From Tindallia californiensis (GTDB lineage Bacteria; Bacillota; Clostridia; Peptostreptococcales; Tindalliaceae), in assembly GCF_900107405.1 (NCBI RefSeq), contig NZ_FNPV01000004.1, forward strand, positions 270,580 to 334,579: 64,000 nt of DNA, written 5' to 3'. Shown piece after piece: positions 1 through 8,363 of this stretch (its first letter is position 1; the number at the start of each line of letters is the position of its first letter). Under the pieces are notes generated by a model, which was not told where the DNA came from, ran no database searches, and saw only the letters and a program-made list of their open reading frames with translations. The translations under genes were made by a program, and so were the position numbers.

Positions 1-2
1 GT

Positions 3-194
3 AAAGAAAAAGGTTATTACTGCTTTGGTCATCAGTATGAGCCAGAACATCAAACCATCAATGGTGTAGTTTATTTAAATGGATTGCTAAATATAAATGT
101 AATAGATGTCAACAAATGGGAAACCTATCATCTTAAGTATCCGATTGGAACCAATGAATACCGGAAAATGACTCATCGGCGAACAGGACTATAG
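3..194 (+). CDS. C-terminal part of an unrecognised protein (5' end outside window)
   Basis: An open frame runs in from the left edge and ends at TAG 192-194, giving about 63 residues. The fragment is mixed polar and aromatic, with YYCFGHQYEPEH near its start and a basic end (RKMTHRRTGL). It has no membrane segment. I do not recognise the family. The next gene starts 17 bases after the stop, so the two are probably co-transcribed. Confidence 0.55.
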   Translation, partial: KEKGYYCFGHQYEPEHQTINGVVYLNGLLNINVIDVNKWETYHLKYPIGTNEYRKMTHRRTGL

Positions 195-211
195 AAAAAT
201 GGAGGGATGAA

Positions 212-1174
212 ATGATATCGCTTCGTAAAGGACCTAAAATTTTGTTTTTTCGAACAGAGAATCCGGATATAATGACGAAGGAACTTGTGGATAGAGAAAT
301 CGCAACAATGGTTAGTTTGCAGGAAGGCATTAAAGATTCGGACGAAAAAAGCAGTCTTTTATTTGTAACAGACTTGAATTCTGTCAACACCAAAGTTGAA
401 GATGCGAAGCATACATTATTGTCTCCCTATAATGGTTCGAAGGTTTTGGCGGAAGTCATTAATCTAAAAATGAGTAAGCAATTAGAAAAAGTGGAGATGG
501 GGACAAGATCGTTAGTGATGCGTATACCCGGCAATGCAGAAAAAATTATTGAAGCAATAAAAGACGATTTTGGTGGCAAGCATGTGACATGGAGAGAAGG
601 AGTAGAGATAGGCAGGGAAAACCAGTCTCTTGTATGGCTAACCAACAAGCCTCTGATGACCAGATTGACGGAAGAAGATCTTTTAGGAGATCATCTGTTA
701 ATCAACAAATCGACCGACCAATTATTTGAAGAGATGGGAAGAAAAGTACTGAGGTATATCAGTCATAGCATGGAGACTCAAAATTGGTATGAATATCGAA
801 TTAATATTTATGATTCCTATGGAGATTATGATAAACATTATAAACGATTAATGCATGTGATTACTTCGCTGGAGATGGGATATATTCTTGGAGAAAACTG
901 GACAAAAGACCATGCTCTGGCCCTGTTGTCTGTTGTTGCATATCAAATTCGGTTATTTTCTTTTATGCCACCGCCGGAAATGAAAGCAGTGCTGATGGGG
1001 CTGGAATACGATGAAACAGGAAAGCGGCTAGTGGACCTAGATTTATATCATCGAAATACAAAAGTAGGTTGGATGGAAGCTAGAAAATTTCAGTCTGAAA
1101 AAAAACGTTCCAAAAAAGAAGAGGGAATTTTTCGTCATGTGCAACTTATTGAAAAGTTAAGAAATGAAATTTAG
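212..1174 (+). CDS. Conserved-looking protein of unknown function, 320 aa
   Basis: A soluble-looking protein with no signal peptide or clear membrane helix. The first third alternates beta-like hydrophobic stretches with charged loops. The C-terminal half is helical, aromatic-rich (residues about 185-215) and ends in a basic, coiled-coil-like tail around residues 290-310. I recognise no domain. GGAGG at 201-205 lies six bases before ATG 212. A two-codon frame (ATG AAA TGA, 207-215) overlaps this start. It follows another unknown gene by 17 bases and precedes a second unknown gene, so the three may form one unit. Confidence 0.75.
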   Translation: MISLRKGPKILFFRTENPDIMTKELVDREIATMVSLQEGIKDSDEKSSLLFVTDLNSVNTKVEDAKHTLLSPYNGSKVLAEVINLKMSKQLEKVEMGTRSLVMRIPGNAEKIIEAIKDDFGGKHVTWREGVEIGRENQSLVWLTNKPLMTRLTEEDLLGDHLLINKSTDQLFEEMGRKVLRYISHSMETQNWYEYRINIYDSYGDYDKHYKRLMHVITSLEMGYILGENWTKDHALALLSVVAYQIRLFSFMPPPEMKAVLMGLEYDETGKRLVDLDLYHRNTKVGWMEARKFQSEKKRSKKEEGIFRHVQLIEKLRNEI

Positions 1175-1245
1175 AAAAAACTTTATTAAAGGAATCATCT
1201 TTTGCTTCTGCATGCCGATAATGTTAATGAAGGGAGGCGAAGGTG

Positions 1246-1851
1246 ATGAAAATACATCACAATACAGCATCTTCTTATCATGTTGAAGCGAACAGAAAGA
1301 AGATGGCGGAACGGAATCCAAAGGAAAATTCGCAAAAAGATGTTAAGACAGAACCCTCCATAGTCGATAAAATGGATAAAGACTCGAAAGTAGAGAAAGT
1401 TACCTATGATAAACCAAAACATGTCCCTGATGAAAAAGCAATAGAAAGACTGTGGAAAGAAAGTCAGGCAGCTCATCAACAACTGATAGATATCGTTAGA
1501 CAACTACTGGAAAGACAAGGTGTTTCGACGGATCAGCTAGACAGTATGGAAGGGTTAGCTGATACAGACGTTGAGATTGATGAAATAGCAAGAAATGATC
1601 TGGAAGCTCTTTTAGGACCTGACGGAGAGCTAGGTATTGAGCAGGTAAGTGATCGGATTGTTGATTTTGCCATTGCTATTTCTGGTGGAGATACATCGAA
1701 AGCAGAAATACTGAAAGAGGCTATTATTAAAGGGTTTAAGGCTGCTGAAGAAGCCCTTGGCGGACTTCCTGATATTTCTCAAAAGACTTATGATCGGGTA
1801 ATGGAAAAATTTGATGCTTGGGTTAACGGTACGGAAAAAATATCAGAGTGA
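1246..1851 (+). CDS. Unknown protein with C-terminal helical GG-P-[DE]-IS domain, 201 aa
   Basis: ATG 1246 is preferred over the in-frame GTG at 1243 because GGGAGG (1232-1237) sits eight bases upstream of it. The N-terminal 70 residues are lysine-rich, low in complexity and probably disordered. Residues about 75-200 form an acidic helical domain ending in FKAAEEALGGLPDISQKTYD followed by VMEKFDAW. I associate this ending with small proteins often found near flagellar or motility genes (DUF5610-like). That is a memory-based resemblance, and no motility gene lies nearby. A terminator hairpin follows at 1897. Confidence 0.72.
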   Translation: MKIHHNTASSYHVEANRKKMAERNPKENSQKDVKTEPSIVDKMDKDSKVEKVTYDKPKHVPDEKAIERLWKESQAAHQQLIDIVRQLLERQGVSTDQLDSMEGLADTDVEIDEIARNDLEALLGPDGELGIEQVSDRIVDFAIAISGGDTSKAEILKEAIIKGFKAAEEALGGLPDISQKTYDRVMEKFDAWVNGTEKISE

Positions 1852-1896
1852 ATGGTAAGATAGTACGACATGGATGACGAAATAGCACGAAAGATT

Positions 1897-1922
1897 GGCC
1901 TGTTGTTAGCAGGCCTTTTTTT
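1897..1922 (+). terminator. Rho-independent terminator after the first gene group
   Basis: GGCCTG (1897-1902) pairs with CAGGCC (1910-1915) across a seven-base loop, and a run of seven T follows. It ends transcription from the unknown genes. The same bases overlap the asparaginase promoter. Confidence 0.8.
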
Positions 1923-1931
1923 GTTTATAAT
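1903..1931 (+). promoter_or_regulatory. Candidate sigma-A promoter for the asparaginase gene
   Basis: TTGTTA (1903-1908) and TATAAT (1926-1931) are separated by 17 bases. The -35 box lies in the loop and 3' arm of the upstream terminator, and the spacer includes its T tract. The predicted start of transcription is around 1938, ahead of the AGGAGG ribosome binding site near 1953. Confidence 0.6.
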
Positions 1932-1966
1932 AAATTTTAACAACCTACAGTCAGGAGGAAATACAA

Positions 1967-2962
1967 ATGCAAAAATCAAAAGTTGCTGTTGTTTTCACGG
2001 GAGGAACTATTTCGATGACGGTGGATAAGCGCATAGGTGCCGCAATACCATCTTTATCAGGAGAACAAATCCTCTCGCTTGTTACGAATATTGATCGACT
2101 TGCTGATATTGAATCGGTTAACTTTTCATCAATCCCCGGCCCACATATGACACCGGAGCGCATGATGGATTTATGTGAAGTGGTTGAAAGGCTTCTTCAA
2201 AGACAGGACATTGAAGGAGTGGTAGTGACTCATGGTACAGATACTTTGGAGGAAACAGCTTATTTAATGGATTTAAAGATTAACTCCGAAAAACCTGTGG
2301 TAGTAGTTGGTGCTATGCGAAATAGTTCGGAACTTGGATATGATGGGCCCAGCAATCTGGCAGCGGCTGTTTGTACAGCCATTTCAACAGAGTCACAAAA
2401 CAAAGGTGTTTTGGTGGTAATGAACAATGAAGTGAATGCGGCAAGTGAAGTAACAAAGGCCAGCACCTTGAGCTTAAACACATTTCAATCACTGGAATTT
2501 GGTCCGTTGGGAATTGTAGATAATGATGAAGTTATTTTTCATCGCGAGGTAGTAAATCGTCAGACTATTCCTTCGGAAGAATTAATCAAAGCAGTTTCTT
2601 TAATCAAATGCACAGCAGGAATGGATGGTTCCCTGATTCGATTCTGTGTGGATCGTGGTGATAAAGGCATTGTGTTGGAAGCGTTGGGACGAGGAAATGT
2701 ACCACCGGAAATGCTTGAAGATTTGGAGTATGCATTGAAAAAGGATGTTGTGATTGTAATGGTTTCTCGTTGTCCGACAGGAAGAGTTCTTGGAACTTAC
2801 GGATATCCGGGAGGTGGAAAAGAGTTGAAAGATATGGGTGTCATTTTAGGTGGAGATCTTCCGGGGCAAAAGGCTAGGATAAAACTCATGTTAGCCTTAG
2901 GATTAAGAGAAAGTCAGCAAAAGATAAGAGATATTTTTGAAAGCCAGCAATACAAATCCTAA
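1967..2962 (+). CDS. ansA: L-asparaginase
   Basis: Hydrolyses L-asparagine to aspartate and ammonia. The N-terminal TGGTIS motif (residues about 11-16) carries the nucleophilic threonine. VVVTHGTDTLEETAY near residues 85-99 carries the second conserved Thr-Asp pair, and GAMRNSSELGYDGPSNL follows. At 331 residues it has normal family length. There is no signal peptide, so it is probably the cytoplasmic type. A strong AGGAGG lies about eight bases before ATG 1967. Aspartate produced here could feed the threonine genes downstream and the aspartokinase at 14.6-15.8 kb; this link is inferred from proximity. Confidence 0.9.
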   Translation: MQKSKVAVVFTGGTISMTVDKRIGAAIPSLSGEQILSLVTNIDRLADIESVNFSSIPGPHMTPERMMDLCEVVERLLQRQDIEGVVVTHGTDTLEETAYLMDLKINSEKPVVVVGAMRNSSELGYDGPSNLAAAVCTAISTESQNKGVLVVMNNEVNAASEVTKASTLSLNTFQSLEFGPLGIVDNDEVIFHREVVNRQTIPSEELIKAVSLIKCTAGMDGSLIRFCVDRGDKGIVLEALGRGNVPPEMLEDLEYALKKDVVIVMVSRCPTGRVLGTYGYPGGGKELKDMGVILGGDLPGQKARIKLMLALGLRESQQKIRDIFESQQYKS

Positions 2963-3006
2963 ATCTTATGATGTACAGTAATCAATGGATAATGATCAAA
3001 TTGAAG

Positions 3007-3035
3007 TTGTCAAACACACATAATTATGGTAGGAT
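3007..3035 (+). promoter_or_regulatory. Weak candidate promoter for the threonine cluster
   Basis: TTGTCA (3007-3012) and TAGGAT (3030-3035) are spaced 17 bases apart, about 50 bases before the ATG at 3089. The -10 box is imperfect. Confidence 0.35.
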
Positions 3036-3088
3036 GTATCTGTTGTAAATACAATTGTGCTGTTCCGACAGACAAAAGGTGTGGAGAA

Positions 3089-3535
3089 ATGGAAACAAAA
3101 AAAAACACGTATTATCTGGTACATACCTCAGCAATGCCAGAAGTATTAGAGAAGACCGTTCAAGTGAATGAAATGCTTGGGCGGGGTGAGGTGAAAACGA
3201 TCTACGAAGCTGTAGATAAAGTAGGGATTAGTCGTAGTGCGTATTACAAATACAGAAACTATGTGTTTCCTTTTTATGAAATGGGCAAAGGAAGAATTAT
3301 TACCATCGCACTAACAATGGATCATATTGCAGGTTGCTTGATGGCAGTTCTTAAAGAAATCGCAAGGGTACAAGGGAGTATTGTTACCATTAATCAAAAT
3401 ATTCCTTATTTGCAAATTGCCAATGCAACCATTTCTCTTGAAACAAAAGACTTAACCGTAAACGTGGAAGAATTGATTAGCTATCTTAGATCTATAGAAG
3501 GTGTTCGGGAAGTGAAGATAATGGGTAACGAATGA
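3089..3535 (+). CDS. ACT-domain regulatory protein, PheB/UPF0735 type
   Basis: A 148-residue protein. An N-terminal helical segment includes GISRSAYYKYRNYVFPFYEM, resembling a helix-turn-helix. A C-terminal ACT domain (residues about 70-145) ends in LRSIEGVREVKIMG. This is the layout of the PheB family, which in other Firmicutes commonly precedes hom. The role is probably amino-acid-sensing regulation of the threonine branch, but the ligand is unknown. ATG 3089 follows GTGTGGAG. A longer in-frame start at 3026 would add a Cys-rich 21-residue leader lacking a ribosome binding site, so I reject it. hom follows 41 bases later. Confidence 0.85.
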   Translation: METKKNTYYLVHTSAMPEVLEKTVQVNEMLGRGEVKTIYEAVDKVGISRSAYYKYRNYVFPFYEMGKGRIITIALTMDHIAGCLMAVLKEIARVQGSIVTINQNIPYLQIANATISLETKDLTVNVEELISYLRSIEGVREVKIMGNE

Positions 3536-3576
3536 GAAAAAGCATAGTCTATCGATGAAAAAGGAAGTGACTGAAA

Positions 3577-4869
3577 ATGGAAAACATCAAGATTGGTCTG
3601 CTTGGATTTGGGACAGTAGGACAGGGTGTTTGGAAAGTGCTGGAGAAAAATCATATAGCGTTTGAAAATCAGGCTGGTTTTACTTTCGAAATTAGCAAAG
3701 TGCTTGTGAGTGACTTGGGCAAAGAGCGTGAAATCAATCCGGGAGAAGGCATATTAACAATGGATCCAGATGAAATTCTGGAAGATGATTCGATTCATAT
3801 TGTTGTAGAGCTAATGGGAGGGACCGATGGAGCAAAAAAATACGTTGAAAAAGCCTTAGAAAAGAAAAAACATGTTGTCACAGCGAACAAAGCACTTCTC
3901 GCTCTTTATGGCAAAGAGCTAACAGCAACAGCTTTGAAAAAAGGTGTACAATTTAGATATGAAGCTAGTGTTGCAGGCGGGATACCGATCTTGCATTCCA
4001 TTAGGGAAAGTTTGACAGCAAATCGGATTAAAAGAATCATGGGCATTGTTAATGGAACGACTAATTACATTTTGACAAAAATGAGCCGGGAAGGCGTTCT
4101 CTTTGAAGATGCGCTTGAAGAAGCACAGCGAAAGGGATATGCTGAAGCTGATCCGACAGCCGATGTTGATGGTTACGATGCGGCGCACAAGTTGGCGTTG
4201 TTAGCCGCATTAGGGTTTAAGTCAGGAATAGACTTTCAACAGGTATATCGGGAAGGAATCAGAAAAATGACTCCTACAGACATTGAATTTGCCGAAGAAC
4301 TGGGTTTTGTGGTTAAATTACTGGCAATAGGGATGGAAGAAGATGGAAAAATGGAATTAAGAGTTCACCCGACGTTTATAGAAAAGGAACATCCCTTGGC
4401 AGCGGTAAATGATGCGTTTAATGCGGTTTTTGTAGAGGGGAATGCAGTCGGAGAGCTAATGTTCTATGGTAAAGGAGCGGGAGACCTTCCTACGGCCAGT
4501 GCTGTCATGGGTGATATCCTTAGTATAGCTAGTCACTGGAACCATTCTTCACCACCATCTTATCAGTTGGATTTTTCGGAAACAGGCAAGAACATTAAGT
4601 CTATGGATGAGACACAGACAGCCTATTATATTCGGTTTATGGTTAAAGACAGTCCGGGAGTGCTAGGGAAAATCGCCAGTACTTTTGGAGAAAATGGAGT
4701 AAGCTTGTCTTCTGTTATTCAAAAAGGAGTAGGAGAAACGTCAGTTCCACTCGTCTTTATTACACATAGAACAAAGGAAAAAGCTGTTAAAAAAACGATT
4801 CAGCAAATCAGAGAATTTGATGCAGTAACGGAAGTGGCAAATCTTATTCGGGTTGAAACCTTATCTTAA
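3577..4869 (+). CDS. hom: Homoserine dehydrogenase
   Basis: Catalyses NAD(P)H-dependent reduction of aspartate semialdehyde to homoserine, the branch point to threonine and methionine. The nucleotide-binding loop GFGTVGQGV is at residues 10-18. The catalytic core contains VAGGIPIL and GIVNGTTNYIL (about 130-165). A C-terminal ACT domain begins near residue 350 (YYIRFMVKDSPGVLGKIAS), which suggests feedback control by an amino acid, usually threonine. The 430-residue length is typical of the ACT-bearing bacterial enzyme. The start is supported by AAGGAAGTGA upstream. Confidence 0.95.
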   Translation: MENIKIGLLGFGTVGQGVWKVLEKNHIAFENQAGFTFEISKVLVSDLGKEREINPGEGILTMDPDEILEDDSIHIVVELMGGTDGAKKYVEKALEKKKHVVTANKALLALYGKELTATALKKGVQFRYEASVAGGIPILHSIRESLTANRIKRIMGIVNGTTNYILTKMSREGVLFEDALEEAQRKGYAEADPTADVDGYDAAHKLALLAALGFKSGIDFQQVYREGIRKMTPTDIEFAEELGFVVKLLAIGMEEDGKMELRVHPTFIEKEHPLAAVNDAFNAVFVEGNAVGELMFYGKGAGDLPTASAVMGDILSIASHWNHSSPPSYQLDFSETGKNIKSMDETQTAYYIRFMVKDSPGVLGKIASTFGENGVSLSSVIQKGVGETSVPLVFITHRTKEKAVKKTIQQIREFDAVTEVANLIRVETLS

Positions 4870-4890
4870 AGAATCCAGAGGTGGTAGCAT

Positions 4891-4932
4891 ATGCAAAAAA
4901 CAATTTGTGCTAAAGAAGGTAGAGTTACATGA
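4891..4932 (+). CDS. Thirteen-codon ORF translationally coupled to thrB
   Basis: ATG 4891 follows a strong GAGGTGG (4878-4884) at six bases. It encodes MQKTICAKEGRVT and stops at TGA 4930-4932, sharing ATGA with the thrB start at 4929. The best ribosome binding site in the hom-thrB gap belongs to this short frame. A weaker GAAGG inside it could serve thrB. It may act as a coupling leader, or it may be a remnant of an older thrB start. Confidence 0.45.
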   Translation: MQKTICAKEGRVT

Positions 4933-5837
4933 TCCGAGTCAAAGTGCCTGCAACATCGGCTAATATGGGACCAGGATTTGATAGTTTAGGAGTAGCCTTA
5001 GGTCTTTATAACAGGATTGAAGTGGAAAAAGTCGCTAACGGCTTGTGGATAGAAAACATAGGAAAAGACAGTGGATCACTTCCTACTGATGAAAGGCATT
5101 TGGTATACAAAAGCATCAAAAGGCTTTATAACGAAGCGGGATATCCGACGGAGGCTTTGCGTATTAAAGTGCATTATGAAATACCTGCTTCTAGAGGTCT
5201 AGGTAGTAGTGCTGCTTGTATTGTGGGAGGAATTGTAGCGGCTAACGAATTGCTGGGAAACCCCTTGAATCAGAAGGAGTTACTGAATCTGGCCATAAGC
5301 ATTGAAGGACATCCGGACAATGTGACACCAGCCCTGTTAGGCGGCATCGTAGTGTCTTCAAAAAACCATGATAAAGATGCGGTAAACCTTCAGTTTTCAG
5401 CACCGGAGATACTGGAATGGACGATCGCTGTTCCTAATGTGAGCTTGAGCACAAAAGCGGCAAGAGAAGCACTGCCTCAAAAGGTTCCTTTTGAAGATGC
5501 TGCGAAAAATGTAGGGAATGCTTCCTTATTGGTAGCGTCGTTATTGATGAAAGATTTTAATGTACTTAAAGTAGCCTTACAGGATAATCTGCATCAGATT
5601 TATCGAAGCAAGCTACTTCCAGAGTTAGACTATATTTTTACAGAAGCAAAAAAGCGAAATGTAAGCCAATTATATTTGAGCGGAGCCGGACCGACGCTAG
5701 CGTATCTTTCGTGGCATGCAAAAGATGAAGGAAGAAATCATTTCCTAAAACTGTTAGAGGAAGCAGGAACCATAAGAGGGACAAAGTGGGAAGTCCTGAA
5801 CTTAAAAGCTGATAATATAGGCGCTGTTGTGGAATAA
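4929..5837 (+). CDS. thrB: Homoserine kinase
   Basis: Phosphorylates homoserine with ATP to O-phosphohomoserine, the step before threonine synthase. It belongs to the GHMP kinases. The N-terminal motif PATSANMGPGFDSLGVAL (residues about 7-24) and the ATP-binding glycine/serine loop PASRGLGSSAACIVGG (about 88-103) are both intact, as is the C-terminal LYLSGAGPTLAYL. The 302-residue length is typical. It overlaps the short upstream ORF by four bases. Threonine synthase (thrC) is not in the window. A terminator follows at 5843. Confidence 0.95.
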   Translation: MIRVKVPATSANMGPGFDSLGVALGLYNRIEVEKVANGLWIENIGKDSGSLPTDERHLVYKSIKRLYNEAGYPTEALRIKVHYEIPASRGLGSSAACIVGGIVAANELLGNPLNQKELLNLAISIEGHPDNVTPALLGGIVVSSKNHDKDAVNLQFSAPEILEWTIAVPNVSLSTKAAREALPQKVPFEDAAKNVGNASLLVASLLMKDFNVLKVALQDNLHQIYRSKLLPELDYIFTEAKKRNVSQLYLSGAGPTLAYLSWHAKDEGRNHFLKLLEEAGTIRGTKWEVLNLKADNIGAVVE

Positions 5838-5842
5838 TGGTA

Positions 5843-5871
5843 AGAGGAGGTTTTGAGCCTTCTCTTTTTTT
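5843..5871 (+). terminator. Terminator of the threonine cluster
   Basis: AGAGGAGG (5843-5850) pairs with CCTTCTCT (5858-5865), with one G-T pair and a seven-base loop, followed by six T. Confidence 0.75.
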
Positions 5872-5983
5872 GTGTCAATTTTATGTCAACAGGGAATAAC
5901 ATATTCCCATTACTCCGTGATAATCGGCAGAAAATGGGTAGGTAACAATCATCAGATACTTATGTGAAAAGGAGGAATGACGA

Positions 5984-7219
5984 ATGAAAAAGCATGAGGT
6001 GATTGCCATGCTACTGGCAGGAGGGCAAGGAACACGCCTGGGAATATTAACGAGAAAATTGGCAAAACCGGCGGTCCCTTTTGGTGGCAAATATCGAATC
6101 ATCGATTTTCCGCTGAGTAATTGTTCTAACTCTGGAATTTATACGGTAGGTGTCCTAACTCAATATCAGCCTTTAATCTTAAATTCGTATATAGGAATTG
6201 GCAGTCATTGGGATTTGGACAAAAAGCATGGAGGGGTAACGGTACTTCCGCCCTATGTTCGTCATGATGGGGGTCACTGGTATCTAGGGACGGCAAATGC
6301 TGTATATCAGAACATAGAATTTATTGACCAATATGATCCGGAATATGTATTGATACTGTCTGGAGATCATATTTATAAAATGGATTATTCAAAAATGATC
6401 GATGAACATAAAGAAAAGAAAGCGGAGGTGACCATTGCTGTTATAGAAGTGCCTTGGGACGAGACTCATCGTTTTGGTATTATGAATACAGATGATGAGA
6501 ATAGAATTATGGAGTTTGAAGAAAAACCTCAAAAAGCAAAAAACAATTTAGCATCGATGGGTGTGTATGTTTTTGGATGGAAAAAGCTTAGAAAAGCATT
6601 GATTGAAGACGATCTAAATGCAGAGTCAGATCATGATTTTGGAAAAAACATCATTCCTAAAATGCTGAAAACCAATGAGAGGATATACGCCTATCATTTT
6701 CAGCACTACTGGAAAGATGTAGGGACTATTGAAAGTTTGTGGCAAGCCAATATGGACTTGCTTGATGACAATCCGGAGCTGGACCTGTACGAAAGAGATT
6801 GGAAAATATACTCCGTTAATCCGAATCAACCAGTTCAGTATATTGGTGAAAATGCATCGGTTAAAAAGTCTTTAGTTAATGAAGGATGTCAGGTTCATGG
6901 TGCGATAGAGAAATCGGTATTATTTCCAGGCGTAAGTGTAGGAAGAGGCAGCGTTGTTAGAAATTCAGTGATTATGTCTGATGTAGTGATAGGGGAGAAT
7001 GTTCTGGTTGAAGGGAGCATTATAGGTGAAGAATGCACCATAGAGGATGGTTGCCAAATAGGGCAGCCTGGAAAAGGAAAAGAAGGCATTACGGTGTTAG
7101 GCGAAAATGTGGTTGTTGATAAGGGAAAAACAATACCGGCAGGAGTTGAGATTAATATTGAAAATTGCCACGAATTTGGTTGTTGCCCTAACGGACTAGG
7201 ACAAGGGGAGGTGAAATAA
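5984..7219 (+). CDS. glgC: Glucose-1-phosphate adenylyltransferase, catalytic subunit
   Basis: Makes ADP-glucose from glucose-1-phosphate and ATP, the committed step of glycogen synthesis. The pyrophosphorylase loop [18 protein letters not shown] (residues about 13-30) and the following [17 protein letters not shown] are intact. A C-terminal left-handed beta-helix region (about 290-400) carries hexapeptide-like repeats. AAAGGAGG precedes the ATG at a normal distance. Its TAA overlaps the glgD ATG by one base, which implies coupled translation of the two subunits. Confidence 0.96.
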   Translation: MKKHEVIAMLLAGGQGTRLGILTRKLAKPAVPFGGKYRIIDFPLSNCSNSGIYTVGVLTQYQPLILNSYIGIGSHWDLDKKHGGVTVLPPYVRHDGGHWYLGTANAVYQNIEFIDQYDPEYVLILSGDHIYKMDYSKMIDEHKEKKAEVTIAVIEVPWDETHRFGIMNTDDENRIMEFEEKPQKAKNNLASMGVYVFGWKKLRKALIEDDLNAESDHDFGKNIIPKMLKTNERIYAYHFQHYWKDVGTIESLWQANMDLLDDNPELDLYERDWKIYSVNPNQPVQYIGENASVKKSLVNEGCQVHGAIEKSVLFPGVSVGRGSVVRNSVIMSDVVIGENVLVEGSIIGEECTIEDGCQIGQPGKGKEGITVLGENVVVDKGKTIPAGVEINIENCHEFGCCPNGLGQGEVK

Positions 7220-8337
7220 TGAAAAATGTGGTAGGGATTATTAATGATACAGATATTAAACAAAAGCTGAAAGATTTAACAAAAGCAAGATCAACGGCAG
7301 CCGTTCCCTTTGGAGGGAGGTACAGAGTTATTGACTTTGTCCTGTCAAACATGGCAAATTCAGGCATAAAAAATGTCGGAATATTTACCCAGAGTAATAA
7401 TCGCTCATTATTAGATCATGTAGATTCAGGAAAAGAATGGAACTTACTTAGTAAACGAGACGGACTTTTTATCCTTCCACCTATTTTTGGATATGATCAG
7501 TTTACAGGCAATTTAGGTGATATAGATCATTATTACAACCATATGGACTACTTGAACAGAAGTCGGCAAGAGTATGTTTTAATTAGTAACAGTAATATTA
7601 TTTATAATATGGATTATAATGGAATTGAAGCGTTTTTTCATAAGAAGAAAGCAGATATTGTCATAGTATATAGGAATCAAGCAGAGAACGAAAAAACAAA
7701 TTACCGGGTGCTTTCCCTGCTGCTTGATAATAATGAACGGGTCCATGATATGGCAGATGCAAGGGATAAGACGTTGAGTCCTGCTGTTGGTCTGGAAATA
7801 GCGTTTATGAAAAAAAGTCTTTTTATGCAATTGATAGATGATTGTATTGCCAGGGGATATCGAGATTTTACAAAAGATGCATTGATAAAGAATTTAGAAA
7901 AGTACAAAGTGTTTGCCTATGAACACAAAGGATATGCAGGAAAAATAGATTCTATAAAAACATATTATTCTCATAGCATGGACCTTTTAGATCCAAAAGT
8001 ATGGGAAGATGTTTTTTTGAGACATGGAACCATTAGTACCAAAGTAAAAGATGAGCCACCAGCTAAGTATCAGGAAAGTGCGGAAGTTACCAACTCATTG
8101 ATGGCAAATGGATGCCATATTGCAGGCAGGGTAGAAAACAGTATCTTAAGTCGAGGGGTTGCTGTTCATAAAAATGCACGGGTTCGGAATAGTATCATCA
8201 TGCAAAAAGGACAGATTCACGAAGGTGCTGTGGTAGAAAATGCAATACTGGATAAAGATGTGGTTGTAACAGCGGGTAAGCAAATTGTAGGAGATCCGGA
8301 ATACCCGGTGGTTGTTGAAAAAAAGGCATTGATTTAA
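7219..8337 (+). CDS. glgD: GlgD, non-catalytic subunit of ADP-glucose pyrophosphorylase
   Basis: Paralogue of GlgC, 372 residues. It keeps VPFGGRYRVIDFVLSNMANSG, but the catalytic GGxGTRL loop is missing; the N-terminus is instead IINDTDIKQKLKDLTKARST. This is the known condition of GlgD in Firmicutes, where it forms a heteromer with GlgC and modulates its activity. Beta-helix repeats occupy residues about 280-360. It overlaps glgC by one base and is followed by glgA after 26 bases. Confidence 0.93.
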   Translation: MKNVVGIINDTDIKQKLKDLTKARSTAAVPFGGRYRVIDFVLSNMANSGIKNVGIFTQSNNRSLLDHVDSGKEWNLLSKRDGLFILPPIFGYDQFTGNLGDIDHYYNHMDYLNRSRQEYVLISNSNIIYNMDYNGIEAFFHKKKADIVIVYRNQAENEKTNYRVLSLLLDNNERVHDMADARDKTLSPAVGLEIAFMKKSLFMQLIDDCIARGYRDFTKDALIKNLEKYKVFAYEHKGYAGKIDSIKTYYSHSMDLLDPKVWEDVFLRHGTISTKVKDEPPAKYQESAEVTNSLMANGCHIAGRVENSILSRGVAVHKNARVRNSIIMQKGQIHEGAVVENAILDKDVVVTAGKQIVGDPEYPVVVEKKALI

Positions 8338-8363
8338 TACGATGATGAAAGTGGGGTTAAATA

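Noticed and set aside
3026..3088. Cys-rich 21-residue extension of the ACT-domain protein
   Set aside because: No ribosome binding site, overlap with the candidate -10 box, and it is not part of the family's normal length.
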